Shown here in pieces: positions 1 to 9,870 of a DNA stretch of 64,000 nucleotides (the stretch's first letter is position 1; each line of letters begins with the position of its first letter). Location: positions 124,001 to 188,000 of the forward strand of contig JAHBXT010000007.1 in assembly GCA_019636385.1 (NCBI GenBank), read 5' to 3'. Position numbers and translations under genes: made by a program. The notes beneath the pieces were generated by a model. It had not been told where the DNA came from. It did no database searches and worked only from the letters and a program-made list of their open reading frames with translations. The stretch is from Pirellulaceae bacterium. Lineage in GTDB: Bacteria > Planctomycetota > Planctomycetia > Pirellulales > Pirellulaceae.

Positions 1-172
1 CGGTATCTGGGCTCTGACCTACGATCAACTGGCAGGCCAAGCCACGCGCAACGAACAAATCGCTTCCGGCGGTATACCGGTCCTAGCATTTGGCGAAGAC
101 GAGTCTGGCGAAGTTTACTATTGCACCGACAACGGCCAAGCGCGGTGTATTTTCAAGTTTGAAGCCAAGTAG
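1..172 (+). CDS. C-terminal end of a PQQ/sorbosone-dehydrogenase-like beta-propeller protein (partial)
   Basis: Only the last 56 codons are in the window; the frame is open from base 2 to a TAG. The peptide ends with a pattern (VLAFGEDESGEVYY, a short polar turn, then IFKFEAK) like the last blade of soluble glucose/sorbosone dehydrogenase propellers, where 'GED..GE.YY' precedes a final hydrophobic strand. Such proteins are usually periplasmic and are common in planctomycetes. The gene lies 17 nt upstream of ald on the same strand, so read-through is possible. The assignment rests on a short C-terminal pattern; another propeller family is possible. Confidence 0.5.
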   Translation, partial: GIWALTYDQLAGQATRNEQIASGGIPVLAFGEDESGEVYYCTDNGQARCIFKFEAK

Positions 173-189
173 CGTGCTGAGTTCGCCTC

Positions 190-1299
190 ATGAAAATTGG
201 AGTCCCTACTGAAATCAAGTCCGATGAATATCGCGTGGCCATGTTGCCGGTGGGCGTCGAAGAGTTAGTTTCCCGCGGACATCAGGTGTTCATCCAAGCT
301 GGTGCCGGCATGGGCTCTGGCTTGGCCGATCACGATTACCTGGCGGCCGGGGCGGAACTGGTTGCGGGTATTGAGGATATTTACAGCCTGGCCCAGATAA
401 TCGTCAAAGTCAAAGAACCCCAGCCGCGTGAATACGCCTTGATTCGCCCGGATCATACGCTGTTTACTTACTTTCATTTTGCTGCCGATCGCAGCTTGAC
501 CGAAGCCATGATACAGTCAGGCGCGACCTGCCTGGCTTACGAAACGTTGGAGGATCAACAAGGTCGATTGCCGTTGCTGACTCCCATGAGCGAGGTCGCT
601 GGACGCATGAGCATCCAGGAGGGAGCCAAGTATCTTGAGCGCCCGCAAATGGGACGTGGCATTCTGCTTGGTGGCGTGCCAGGTGTCGCTCCTGCACATA
701 TTACCATCCTGGGGGGTGGTGTGGTGGGGGCCAACGCTGCGCGCATTGCCGCTGGCTTTCAAGCGGATGTGGCCATTTTAGATGTTAACATGGACCGCTT
801 GCGCTACCTGGACGACGTCATGCCGCCCAATGTCAACGTGCTGTTTAGCGATCGTCACACCATCCGCGAGCAATTGCGATTGGCAGACCTTATCATCGGT
901 TCTGTACTGATACGCGGTGCCAAGGCTCCGCGTTTAGTCACACGTGACGATCTTGGGCGGATGAAGCCGGGGTCCGTCGTGATCGATGTGGCCATCGATC
1001 AAGGTGGGTGCTTGGAGACCAGCCGCCCCACGACGCACAAGGATCCCACGTATATCGTGGACGATGTGTTGCATTACTGCGTGACCAACATGCCAGGGGC
1101 CGTTGGTCGCACCAGCACCTACGCGCTGTGCAATGTAACTTTGCCGTGGGTCATCAAACTGGCCAGCCTTGGAACCGTTGAGGCTGTGCAGCAATGTTCG
1201 GCTCTTCAATCAGCGGCCAACATCGTCAATCATCGCGTTACCAATCGGGCCGTCGCTGACACGTTCAATCTACCGTATGAGAGTCTGTCAGCGGGATGA
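190..1299 (+). CDS. ald: Alanine dehydrogenase
   Basis: Alanine dehydrogenase reversibly converts L-alanine, water and NAD+ to pyruvate, ammonia and NADH in the cytoplasm. The 369-residue length is normal. The N-terminus (MKIGVPTEIKSDEYRVAMLP) is typical. Arg15, Lys75 (in VKVKEPQ) and His96 (in FTYFHFAAD) fall at the positions used for substrate binding and catalysis in the well-studied mycobacterial enzyme. A Rossmann dinucleotide motif (GGGVVGANAA) lies near residue 175. The stop overlaps the mtnA start as ATGA, so the two are probably translationally coupled. Ald and NAD-linked lysine-ketoglutarate-type enzymes share this fold, but the whole length fits Ald. Confidence 0.96.
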   Translation: MKIGVPTEIKSDEYRVAMLPVGVEELVSRGHQVFIQAGAGMGSGLADHDYLAAGAELVAGIEDIYSLAQIIVKVKEPQPREYALIRPDHTLFTYFHFAADRSLTEAMIQSGATCLAYETLEDQQGRLPLLTPMSEVAGRMSIQEGAKYLERPQMGRGILLGGVPGVAPAHITILGGGVVGANAARIAAGFQADVAILDVNMDRLRYLDDVMPPNVNVLFSDRHTIREQLRLADLIIGSVLIRGAKAPRLVTRDDLGRMKPGSVVIDVAIDQGGCLETSRPTTHKDPTYIVDDVLHYCVTNMPGAVGRTSTYALCNVTLPWVIKLASLGTVEAVQQCSALQSAANIVNHRVTNRAVADTFNLPYESLSAG

Positions 1300-2363
1300 G
1301 CATGACGTCACAGTCGCAATTTGTCGATGTGCCGGTTTGTCTTCAGTGGGTCGGCGGACCCGCGGGTCATCTGAGGCTGTTGGATCAAACGCTGCTTCCC
1401 AGCCAAGTGCGTTGGATCGAGTGCCACAGTGTGGATGCGGTTTGGGAAGCGATCAAGAAACTGCGCGTCCGCGGAGCACCAGCCATTGGAATCGCAGCCG
1501 CTTATGGTGTCGTTCTGGCTGGTGGCCAAGGTCGCAGTAGCGAGCCACTTGCCATAGCCGTTCAGAGTGCCATCCGCCATTTGGCTACCAGCCGCCCAAC
1601 CGCCATCAATCTTTTTTGGGCGCTGCGACGCATGGAACAAGTCATGTCACGCTCGGAACCAATTGCGCAAGATTTGCAAGCCGCGCTATTGACAGAGGCT
1701 CAGGCCATCGAAGCCGAAGACCGCCAAATGTGCCGCGCCATCGGACTGCATGGCGCGGACCTCATTCCCGACGGTGCAACTCTGCTGACCCATTGCAATG
1801 CTGGTGGATTGGCAACTGCGCAATACGGCACGGCGCTGAGCGTGATGTATGCCTGCCAGGATCAAGGCAAACGCATCCAGGTATACGCAGACGAAACGCG
1901 ACCGTTGTGGCAAGGGGCTCGGTTGACCGCCTGGGAACTTCAGCGCCACCAGATACCAACAACGATTATTTGCGACAGCATGGCCGCTCACGTCATGCAA
2001 ACTCGTCGAGTCGATGCCGTATTAGTGGGTGCCGATCGCATAACTCGGCGAGGTGATGTGGCCAACAAGATTGGCACTTATGCAGTGGCCGTAGCGGCTC
2101 GCTATCACCAAGTACCCTTTTATGTCGCTGCTCCAAGTAGTACATTCGATCTAGAACTGACAGATGGACGGGATATTCCCATCGAACACCGCGATGCCGC
2201 CGAAGTCATCCGGCCCTACGGTTTGCGACTCGCTCCCGAAGGCGTGCAGGTCTACAATCCGGCCTTCGATGTAACTCCCGCTGAACTGATCACTGCTATT
2301 ATTACCGAACGAGGTGTCATTCGCCCGGTTAACGAGAATTCTATATTGGAACTGCTAGCATGA
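1296..2363 (+). CDS. mtnA: S-methyl-5-thioribose-1-phosphate isomerase
   Basis: MtnA isomerises methylthioribose-1-phosphate to methylthioribulose-1-phosphate in methionine salvage. The protein has 355 residues. It shows the family signature around Cys167 (THCNAGGLATAQYGTAL) and Asp247 (VLVGADRIT), the catalytic pair of this eIF2B-like isomerase family, plus the substrate-binding VRGAPAIGIAAAYG segment near residue 58. It overlaps ald upstream and the serine hydrolase downstream by ATGA, forming a three-gene coupled run. No other salvage genes (mtnB, mtnC, mtnD) are in the window. The family also contains ribose-1,5-bisphosphate isomerases, but the N-terminal region fits MtnA. Confidence 0.93.
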   Translation: MSMTSQSQFVDVPVCLQWVGGPAGHLRLLDQTLLPSQVRWIECHSVDAVWEAIKKLRVRGAPAIGIAAAYGVVLAGGQGRSSEPLAIAVQSAIRHLATSRPTAINLFWALRRMEQVMSRSEPIAQDLQAALLTEAQAIEAEDRQMCRAIGLHGADLIPDGATLLTHCNAGGLATAQYGTALSVMYACQDQGKRIQVYADETRPLWQGARLTAWELQRHQIPTTIICDSMAAHVMQTRRVDAVLVGADRITRRGDVANKIGTYAVAVAARYHQVPFYVAAPSSTFDLELTDGRDIPIEHRDAAEVIRPYGLRLAPEGVQVYNPAFDVTPAELITAIITERGVIRPVNENSILELLA

Positions 2364-3760
2364 TCCTTCAATATCCAACACGCTCCGCCAGTGTCTGTCT
2401 ATTGTGCTTAGTTAGCGCGATAAGCTTCGGGGCTGAGACTGCCACCGCGCAAGATGTGTTGCGAGATCAGGTATCCAGCCATGTCCAACCCTATCTCGAC
2501 CAAAAGATTATCTCGGGGCTGAGTGTTGGTGTACTGTCTGGCGGCCAGTCATGGACAAGTGGCTATGGACGATGGACCGACAAACTTGAATCGGTGCCTA
2601 ACGACCGCACCGTCTACGAAATCGGCTCGATCAGTAAAGTCTTCACTGGACTGTTGCTAGCCGATGCCATTGAGCGTGGTCCATTGCGCCTGGACCAACG
2701 TTTCACCGAGCTTGTTCCGTCAACAGTCGCGAGTCCGCATGATAGCCAAGTCGACATTACGTTAGTACATCTGGCAACTCACACATCGGGACTCCCGCGA
2801 ATGCCCAGCAACATGGCCGACAGCGATCCCAAGAATCCGTATCTGGCTTACTCGCCACAAAAATTGTACGAGTTCCTCAGCCAACATCGTTTGCGACGAA
2901 TGGCTGGCGAGAAGCATGAGTATTCCAACCTCGCCATGGGATTGTTAGGGCAGTTATTGGCAGACCAGGCCGAAGTCAGCTACCAGGAATTACTACTTCA
3001 GCGAATTACCCAGCCGTTAGCATTGCAGGACACGGTACAAGACCTGTCCGCAGATCAACGCGCGCGATTGGCCGAGGGCCACGATGCGAGCGGCCAATCC
3101 GTCGGCAACTGGGATTTTGACGCCTTAGCAGGCGCCGGTGCAGTACGCAGTACCGTTCACGATTTACTGCTGTTTGCCAAGGCAATATTGCAGCCACCTG
3201 ACAATGAGTTGGGGCGAGCCATCGAACTGGCATGGAAAATTCACCAACCGCCGCCAAGCGAAACGGATTTTGCCATGGGATTGGGTTGGCTGGTTGCCCG
3301 CGATGGTTCGACTCGCTTTCACAATGGACAAACCGGCGGCTACCATTCAGCGCTGTTTGTGAGCCGCGAACTGAAACAGGCCGTTGTTGTGCTGGCCAAC
3401 ACCGCCACCATGGAAGTTGATCGCCTGGCGGAAGACGTTTTCAAAGTGGTGGCTGGCATGAATGTCGCACCGCGTGAGTTTCCAGTCGAAGTATCAGTAC
3501 CCGTGGAAACACTGCAGCGTTATGCGGGGACCTATCAACTGGGGCCAGGGATGATTTTCACAGTCAGTGTCAATAACGGTCGGCTGATGGTTGGCCTGAC
3601 CGGTCAATCAACCTTTCAAGTATTCTCCAAATCTGAAACAGAGTGGTATTACAAGATTGTCCCCGCCTCGATAACCTTTAACGTCGATGATCAAGGACAG
3701 GTCGATTCGCTCGAGCTATTTCAAAACGGCGCTCGAATGAAAGCCCCGAAAATCCAGTAG
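2360..3760 (+). CDS. Exported serine hydrolase of the class C beta-lactamase family
   Basis: This is a 466-residue protein with a signal peptide (hydrophobic stretch at residues 9-24, likely cleavage after ATA-Q near residue 30). The penicillin-binding fold motifs are present in order: SxxK as S90-I-S-K93 (EIGSISKVFTG), YxN as Y188-S-N190, and a KTG equivalent HNGQTGG near residue 321. A C-terminal segment from about residue 385 resembles the small beta-barrel domain often fused to such enzymes (DUF3471-like). It could be an esterase, a D-aminopeptidase or a true beta-lactamase; the sequence does not decide. The start overlaps the mtnA stop (ATGA), which suggests co-expression despite an unrelated role. 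Confidence 0.85.
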   Translation: MILQYPTRSASVCLLCLVSAISFGAETATAQDVLRDQVSSHVQPYLDQKIISGLSVGVLSGGQSWTSGYGRWTDKLESVPNDRTVYEIGSISKVFTGLLLADAIERGPLRLDQRFTELVPSTVASPHDSQVDITLVHLATHTSGLPRMPSNMADSDPKNPYLAYSPQKLYEFLSQHRLRRMAGEKHEYSNLAMGLLGQLLADQAEVSYQELLLQRITQPLALQDTVQDLSADQRARLAEGHDASGQSVGNWDFDALAGAGAVRSTVHDLLLFAKAILQPPDNELGRAIELAWKIHQPPPSETDFAMGLGWLVARDGSTRFHNGQTGGYHSALFVSRELKQAVVVLANTATMEVDRLAEDVFKVVAGMNVAPREFPVEVSVPVETLQRYAGTYQLGPGMIFTVSVNNGRLMVGLTGQSTFQVFSKSETEWYYKIVPASITFNVDDQGQVDSLELFQNGARMKAPKIQ

Positions 3761-3899
3761 CCCCTTTCGGCTGGCGTTCATTTCTGCTGGCTTATTTTAC
3801 AAGCCAACGAATGATAGCATCACAATTCCCGGCTTGACGCCCGTCAGGTTTCGTTTGTAGTCTGGCGGCGCTGGGAATCTTCGTAAATGCGAGGCAGGG

Positions 3900-5681
3900 A
3901 TGCGATCGACTTATTGGATGAAATGCAACAGACGTAGTCTACTTGGCTGGACTGCGGTACTAGGTTGCTTGGTTAGTTCCGGCTGCGTGTCCTCCTGGCT
4001 GCACATGCCAGGAAACAAGACCAACGGTTCCAAGCGCGAGCAGATTCGCAAGAAATTGATGGCCGAAGATCGCCCGCAGCTGATCTCTGAAATTGCAACG
4101 GCCCGCCAGTTGCACTATGGTACCCTGGAAAACATCGCACTGGTTACGCATTTACCTGGTACGGGTGGTTCGGTTCGTCCTAGCCAACCGCGCGAAAAGC
4201 TGTTAGATATCATGCGCCGCAACGATGTCCCGGAACCCAATTCGGTGCTGGACTCGAAGCAGACTGCGATGGTCGTCGCGTTGGCGGCTATTCCACCTGC
4301 GGTACGCAAAGGCGACCGCGTCAATGTATCCGTCAAATTGTCGTCGCATGCTGAGGCACAAGATCTAGCTCATGGCTGGCTGCGAGAAACTGCCTTGGTA
4401 GAGATGGGAAACCTGGGTGGTCGAGTGCGCGAAAGTTTCGATCGCGCGAAAGCCGAAGGGCCGCTTGTCACTCTGGCACAGTACACCGGCAGCCAAGACC
4501 CGCAGGCCAAACTGGATGCCGTAGTAGTTGGCGGAGCAAGAATGCTGAAAGAACGCGAACTGGCGATTGGACTTTCAAGCGAATTTGCCGACGCGCTGAC
4601 GATGGCAGCCGTCGTTCCAGCCATCAATCGGCGATTCACTTACTTTGATGGCCACCAACAGGCCGGTATCGCAACTCCGATCAGCGATGACTATATCGAA
4701 TTAAAACTACCTTCGCGATACGCTGCCGATCCCGAACATTTTATCAATGTCGTTCTGCATCTTGGCTTTGGCCAGTCCAGCGATCAACAGACGCAGCGAA
4801 TTGAACAGCTAGCCAAACAATTGGATGATCCCTCGCAGGTTCAGCGCGCGTGCTGGGAACTGGAGGCGGCTGGCCAAGCGAGTGTGCTGCCACTCGCAGC
4901 TCGGGTCAATCACCCGTCTGACACCGTCCGCTTCTGCTGCGCGCACGCCCTGGCTTACTTGGGTGACGCGAGTAGCATTCCGACACTGGTCGAACTGGCC
5001 GGCAGCCAGCCCCTGCTGCGCGGCAGGTGCTTGGCCGCACTGAGTTCGATCGACCATTATCAGGCCGAGGACGCACTGAAAGGACTGGTGCATCAAGCCG
5101 AGCCGGAAACGCGCTATGGCGCACTGCGTAGTCTACGACGTCGCAATGCTCGCGATCCACTGGTGCAGGCTGAGCAAATCCCACAGGTTGGAGGTTTGCT
5201 GGTTGTTCCCAGCCATGGGCCAGCTTTGGTGGCGGTGAGCATGTTTGAAGTGCCTGAAATCGTATTTTTTGGCCCGGTCCCCAAGCTGCAACTGGCTGAT
5301 TTTCACAATGTCAATCCTAGCATTTTGATTCAACCCACTGGCCCACAACAGATGACCGTCAGCCATTTCATCCCCGACCAACAAACGCAAATCGTTCAGT
5401 GTGCCGACGATCTGCGGAGCGTCTTACAGGCCATTGGTCAGGTCGGGGGCGGATACGGCGATTGGGTCAACCTGGTCAGGCAATGCCATGAATCCAAACT
5501 GATCGATGTGCCGGTCTGCATGAATCCCGTTCCAAATATTCAATCGCCGCTTGAGGCGGACGACGAATCATCCGCCACCACAACTGCAGATGCAGGTCAG
5601 GCGATGTCGCCATCCAGCACTGAAACCACCGATCGCGCCACTGGCACTGCCTGGCTGCGTCCGTGGTCGTGGTGGAATTAG
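3900..5681 (+). CDS. Lipoprotein with FlgI-like (P-ring) domain and HEAT repeats
   Basis: The N-terminus has a positive region, a hydrophobic stretch and a lipobox (LVSSGC, Cys about residue 29), so the protein is probably lipid-anchored. Residues about 50-290 follow the flagellar P-ring protein FlgI: 'VTHLPGTGG', a hydrophobic strand with IPPAVRKGDRVNVSVKLSS, 'VGGARMLKERELAI' and a final VRVPS-like strand (ELKLPSRYAADPEHF). Residues about 300-420 contain alpha-helical HEAT-type repeats (VRFCCAHALAYLGDASSIP and neighbours). The C-terminal 170 residues are a further conserved-looking domain and a low-complexity tail. At 593 residues it is much longer than FlgI (about 370), and no flagellar genes are nearby, so a non-flagellar envelope role is likely. 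Confidence 0.72.
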   Translation: MRSTYWMKCNRRSLLGWTAVLGCLVSSGCVSSWLHMPGNKTNGSKREQIRKKLMAEDRPQLISEIATARQLHYGTLENIALVTHLPGTGGSVRPSQPREKLLDIMRRNDVPEPNSVLDSKQTAMVVALAAIPPAVRKGDRVNVSVKLSSHAEAQDLAHGWLRETALVEMGNLGGRVRESFDRAKAEGPLVTLAQYTGSQDPQAKLDAVVVGGARMLKERELAIGLSSEFADALTMAAVVPAINRRFTYFDGHQQAGIATPISDDYIELKLPSRYAADPEHFINVVLHLGFGQSSDQQTQRIEQLAKQLDDPSQVQRACWELEAAGQASVLPLAARVNHPSDTVRFCCAHALAYLGDASSIPTLVELAGSQPLLRGRCLAALSSIDHYQAEDALKGLVHQAEPETRYGALRSLRRRNARDPLVQAEQIPQVGGLLVVPSHGPALVAVSMFEVPEIVFFGPVPKLQLADFHNVNPSILIQPTGPQQMTVSHFIPDQQTQIVQCADDLRSVLQAIGQVGGGYGDWVNLVRQCHESKLIDVPVCMNPVPNIQSPLEADDESSATTTADAGQAMSPSSTETTDRATGTAWLRPWSWWN

Positions 5682-5775
5682 CGAACTGGAGGCCCATTCG
5701 TGCTGACGCGCAAATCAACGTCAACGTGGCGAACAAACCCGACTTGAACCTTACTCTTACCTGCTTAGTCCATCC

Positions 5776-8700
5776 ATGCTAGTCGCCTTAGAAGTGGCGG
5801 GCTTCAAGAGCTTTGCCGACAGAACGCGATTCAACTTCCCGGATGGCATCACTGTCATTGTTGGCCCCAACGGCTCTGGCAAGTCCAATGTGGTAGATGC
5901 CATTAAATGGGTTTTGGGGGCCCAAAGCGCCAAAGCGCTTCGCGGCCAGGATATGGCCGATGTCATCTTCAAAGGCTCCGCAGGCTCGGGACGTAAACCT
6001 GCCAATAGCGCCGAAGCAACGCTGGTCTTCGACAACTCTACCAAGACACTGCCGATCGACGAGGAAGAGGTGCAAATCACCCGCCGTGTCTATCGCAACG
6101 GAGACAGTGAGTACCTGATCAACGGCCAAGCCTCGCGATTGAAAGACATCAAGAACCTCTTTCGTGGCACTGGGGTTGGCGTCGATGCCTACAGCTTGAT
6201 CGAACAAGGCAAAGTTGATCGGATGTTGCAGGCTTCCCCCAAGGACAGACGGTTGATTTTCGAAGAGGCGGCTGGCATCAGCCGCTTCAACGCCAAAAAA
6301 GCCGAAGCCGAACGCCGACTGCAGCGAGTGGACCACAATCTGGTCCGACTAAAAGACATCGTCGATGAGGTCTCCACGCACCTGAATCAAGTAAAAAGCC
6401 AGGCCAGTAAAGCTCAGCAGTATCGCCAGATGACCACGCGCTTGCATGAGATTCGCTTGCGATTGGGCTGGACTGAATACAGTCAATTACAATCCACACA
6501 GCAACAATTGGTGGCGCGGCAAGACCAGATCGTTCAACAGCAACAATCACATCAGTTGCAACTTACTCAGGCCCGCAGCCAGGCGCATGATGCCGAAATG
6601 CACCTGCATCAAGTTGCCCAGCGGTGCCAAAGCGTCGAAGGCTCTCTACAAAACGCGTTGCAGCGTATCGCTGTAGCGCAAAACCAGCAGCTCAGCCTCG
6701 CCCAACGTATCGACGAAGCCTCTCAAGAGTGGTCTCGACAAACCGTGCGCTTGGGGCAAATGCTGAAACGTCAGCAAGAGGAAGCTGCAGAATTATTCGT
6801 AGCGCAGCGTTCGGCAGCTACAGCTGAACATCAACATTCTCAAGCGCGTTCTGAGGCCGAGGCCAGTCAGGCGCGTGTCGAACAACTCCGTACTAATCTA
6901 AACGCCTGTGCCGCGTCGCACGATAGCCTGCGCAAAGAACATGTACGGCTGCTACGAGAGGCTTCTGACCGAGCGGGGCAAATCGCCGAACAGCGCAACT
7001 TGCTTGGACAACTGTTAGCCAGTATTCAAGAGACTCAACAGGCCTTGCAAGACAACTTGGCTCAAGAACAAAGTACGCGCAAGACTGCCGATCGATCGGC
7101 AGAGCGACTCAAGGCCATCCACCACCAGCACCAACAAGTAGCACAACAATTAGCCAGCGCCCGTGACGAGTTAGAAACCAATCGCGACCTGCTGTCTAAG
7201 CTACAAGCACAATCCGCCGTACTTCAGGGACGGCTTGAAGGAGCCAACAGTCGCTTAGAGATCCTGCAAGAATTGCAACGGCATTACGACGGCGTGGATG
7301 CCGGTGCCAGGCATCTGCTGAATCAAAAATCTGCCGGTACCGATCCAGCACTGCAGTCCATCTACGGGTTGGTCGCTGATCTAATCCAAGTGGAGGTCGG
7401 TCTGGCACCGCTGATCGATACAGCCCTGGGACAAGCCGCCAATGCGCTGGTCTTAACCGATGGTCAGTTGATCCACTTGGCTCGCTCGGGAAAACTGTCT
7501 GTGCCGGGACGCTTGATGCTGATGCGAATGGACCGCGTGCCAACCAGTCGATTTGGCGAAAAAGTTCAATTGGAAGGCGTGGCTGGCGTCATGGGGCGCG
7601 CCGATCGCATGATTAAATATCGGCGCGAAGTCCAACCGCTGATGCGCTACTTACTGGGCACAACGTGGTTGGTTCAATCGCTAGAAGTCGCACTTGAGTT
7701 AGGACATTTTCGCGGAGCCGGTTTGCGATTTGTGACCCATTCATGCGAACTGATCGAAGCAGACGGAACGATCACACTGGGTTCGTTGAGCACATCGAGC
7801 GGTCTGGTGTCGCGGCGCAGCGAAATCGAAAACTCGTTGGGCGAGATTGCAGAAGGTAGGCATCGCTTTCAGAAGCTCCAAGGCGAAATCGAGCGCGTGC
7901 AGAGCCGTATACGCCATCTCTTGCCTAGCGTTCATCAGTTGGAAGCCAATGCCACAGAACTGGCTCAAGAACTAGCCCACCATCGCTCGGCCGCCCAATC
8001 GGCCGCCACACGCCTGGACGAGATCGAGAAACATGCACAACGCCTCCAGGAAAATCTGACGATCCATCAACGAAATCGGGCGCAGGTCGAGCCGATGATC
8101 GCTGCGCTCATGGACTCTGTGACCGAAGGACAGCTCAAAATCGACTCGCTGGACGCGGAACTATCGGGGTACGAAGCGGCATTACAGGAATTTGAAACAC
8201 AGTTCGCTCAGGCCAGCCAAGACAATATTGCCGATCAAGTAAATTTGGCTCGGGCCGAGCAGGTTCTCCAGTCTGCCTCGTCAGGTCTCCAACAATGCCA
8301 GCGCCATGCCGACGAGCGACAGCTGGCAGTCAATGAGACTCGCGCGGAAATTGCCCGATTAGAGTCGCGACGTTGTCATGCGGAACTGGAGATTCTGCAA
8401 CTGACCAGCCAACTCGCCGAAGATTATTGCGGAGCCGAAGCCGAAGAGGCTCAACTGGAACAGCTAGCCGTTGAAGCCAGGATTCTGCGCCAACGACGAG
8501 CGGTTACTGCGAAACATTTGGAGTCGGTCACTCGGACGCTGGACAAGTTGAATCAGCAATTGGAATCCGTGGCAGGCGAACTGGAACGCAGCCGGCAGGC
8601 TGGCCAGAGCCTATTACAGCGTTTTGCCGACGACTATCAAATTCATTTCGACAGCCTTCAATCTGTGGAGATCGTCGAAGATGCGGCTGAACTATCGGCC

Positions 8701-9393
8701 ATGAACGCCGAGGCAACGCGACTGCGTCAAGACATCAGCTCAGTCGGCGAGATCAACATGACCGCCCTTGCCGAATTGGATGCATTGCAGGCGCGGCACG
8801 ATCATTTGGATAGCCAATACCAGGATTTAGTAGCCGCTAAAGAATCGCTGCAACGCATCATTCACAAGATCAACGGAGATTCGCGCCGACTATTCTTGGA
8901 GACACTGGAAGCCATTCGCGGCAATTTCCAGAAGCTGTATCGCAAGTCCTTCGGTGGCGGTCACGCTGATATCGTATTGGAAGACGGCGCGGATGTCTTG
9001 GAGTGCGGTATCGACATCGTGGCCACCCCACCCGGCAAGACGTCCTTTTCCAACTCGCTACTCAGCGGCGGTGAAAAAGCGCTGACCGCCGTGGCCTTGC
9101 TGCTGGCCATCTTTCAATACCGCCCCAGTCCGTTTTGCGTGCTGGATGAAGTGGACGCGCCTTTTGATGAAGCCAACATCGGCCGATTTGTGCAGGTGTT
9201 GTCCGAATTCTTAGATTGGACAAAATTCATCGTGGTGACGCATTCCAAGAAGACCATGACCGCCGCCAACACGTTGTACGGTGTCACCATGCAAGAGTCT
9301 GGAGTCAGCAAGCAGGTGGCAGTTCGTTTTGAGGACGTCAACGACAAGGGCGAAATTGTGAATGCGGGCAAAGCCACGCGCCGCGCTGCCTAG
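5776..9393 (+). CDS. smc: Chromosome segregation ATPase SMC
   Basis: SMC forms the condensin-like ring with ScpA and ScpB that organises and segregates the chromosome. The 1205-residue protein has the full layout: Walker A GPNGSGKS at residues 30-37, long coiled coils from about 170 to 500 and 660 to 1020, a hinge at about 520-640 (IYGLVADLIQVEVGLAPLID), the ABC signature LSGGEK from residue 1096, and Walker B with catalytic Glu (FCVLDEVDAPFDEANIG) near 1120-1125. No scpA or scpB is in the window. The upstream gene is the FlgI/HEAT lipoprotein with a 94 nt gap. This housekeeping SMC is distinct from the Wadjet JetC encoded further on. Confidence 0.97.
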   Translation: MLVALEVAGFKSFADRTRFNFPDGITVIVGPNGSGKSNVVDAIKWVLGAQSAKALRGQDMADVIFKGSAGSGRKPANSAEATLVFDNSTKTLPIDEEEVQITRRVYRNGDSEYLINGQASRLKDIKNLFRGTGVGVDAYSLIEQGKVDRMLQASPKDRRLIFEEAAGISRFNAKKAEAERRLQRVDHNLVRLKDIVDEVSTHLNQVKSQASKAQQYRQMTTRLHEIRLRLGWTEYSQLQSTQQQLVARQDQIVQQQQSHQLQLTQARSQAHDAEMHLHQVAQRCQSVEGSLQNALQRIAVAQNQQLSLAQRIDEASQEWSRQTVRLGQMLKRQQEEAAELFVAQRSAATAEHQHSQARSEAEASQARVEQLRTNLNACAASHDSLRKEHVRLLREASDRAGQIAEQRNLLGQLLASIQETQQALQDNLAQEQSTRKTADRSAERLKAIHHQHQQVAQQLASARDELETNRDLLSKLQAQSAVLQGRLEGANSRLEILQELQRHYDGVDAGARHLLNQKSAGTDPALQSIYGLVADLIQVEVGLAPLIDTALGQAANALVLTDGQLIHLARSGKLSVPGRLMLMRMDRVPTSRFGEKVQLEGVAGVMGRADRMIKYRREVQPLMRYLLGTTWLVQSLEVALELGHFRGAGLRFVTHSCELIEADGTITLGSLSTSSGLVSRRSEIENSLGEIAEGRHRFQKLQGEIERVQSRIRHLLPSVHQLEANATELAQELAHHRSAAQSAATRLDEIEKHAQRLQENLTIHQRNRAQVEPMIAALMDSVTEGQLKIDSLDAELSGYEAALQEFETQFAQASQDNIADQVNLARAEQVLQSASSGLQQCQRHADERQLAVNETRAEIARLESRRCHAELEILQLTSQLAEDYCGAEAEEAQLEQLAVEARILRQRRAVTAKHLESVTRTLDKLNQQLESVAGELERSRQAGQSLLQRFADDYQIHFDSLQSVEIVEDAAELSAMNAEATRLRQDISSVGEINMTALAELDALQARHDHLDSQYQDLVAAKESLQRIIHKINGDSRRLFLETLEAIRGNFQKLYRKSFGGGHADIVLEDGADVLECGIDIVATPPGKTSFSNSLLSGGEKALTAVALLLAIFQYRPSPFCVLDEVDAPFDEANIGRFVQVLSEFLDWTKFIVVTHSKKTMTAANTLYGVTMQESGVSKQVAVRFEDVNDKGEIVNAGKATRRAA

Positions 9394-9422
9394 CGCCGCC
9401 GGCCACGGACGCAAACTGGAAA

Positions 9423-9836
9423 TCAGACCCGCTTCTTCTTCCGCTGAATCTCGATGTGATCGAAACTATACAGTTTGCCCGTGCCCGCACCGGGACACAC
9501 TCGGCAGGTTTGCTCCCAATCTTCTTTGGTCCGCAGGTTGGAACTCCAAAACGGCCACGTGCGGCATTGAATTGGACGGCCCTCGTAAGCCAAGCAGTGG
9601 CGTGTCTTGGGGTCCAACAGCAGACAATCGCCGTCGGGGTATTCCCGTAAACTGTAACGCCGGCCAACTTGACGCACAAACTGTTGGCGGAACTGCGCAT
9701 CAGACAGGTTCATAGCCTGGGCCAACTCGGCAATCTCATCGGAATTCACCCACACATATCCGGGCTCTCCCGAGCAGCATTTACCGCAGGCTGTGCACTG
9801 GAATTTTAAACCATCCTGATACCATGGTTCGGCCAT
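9423..9836 (-). CDS. YkgJ-family cysteine cluster protein
   Basis: This is a small cytoplasmic protein of 137 residues with a Cys-rich motif at the N-terminus (FQCTACGKCCSGEPGY; Cys14, 17, 20 and 21). Further cysteines occur at CLLLD, HCLAY, QCRTW and TCRVC. This is the arrangement of the YkgJ/UPF0153 family, thought to bind zinc or an Fe-S cluster; the function is not established. It is convergent with smc, with only 29 nt between the stops. It lies 34 nt downstream of the cysteine-desulfurase-like gene on the same strand, which would suit a metal-cluster protein, but that link is inference. Confidence 0.85.
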   Translation of the reverse strand: MAEPWYQDGLKFQCTACGKCCSGEPGYVWVNSDEIAELAQAMNLSDAQFRQQFVRQVGRRYSLREYPDGDCLLLDPKTRHCLAYEGRPIQCRTWPFWSSNLRTKEDWEQTCRVCPGAGTGKLYSFDHIEIQRKKKRV

Positions 9837-9870
9837 GCTACTCCTCCACTCGATATTTCCTAACGATGTC

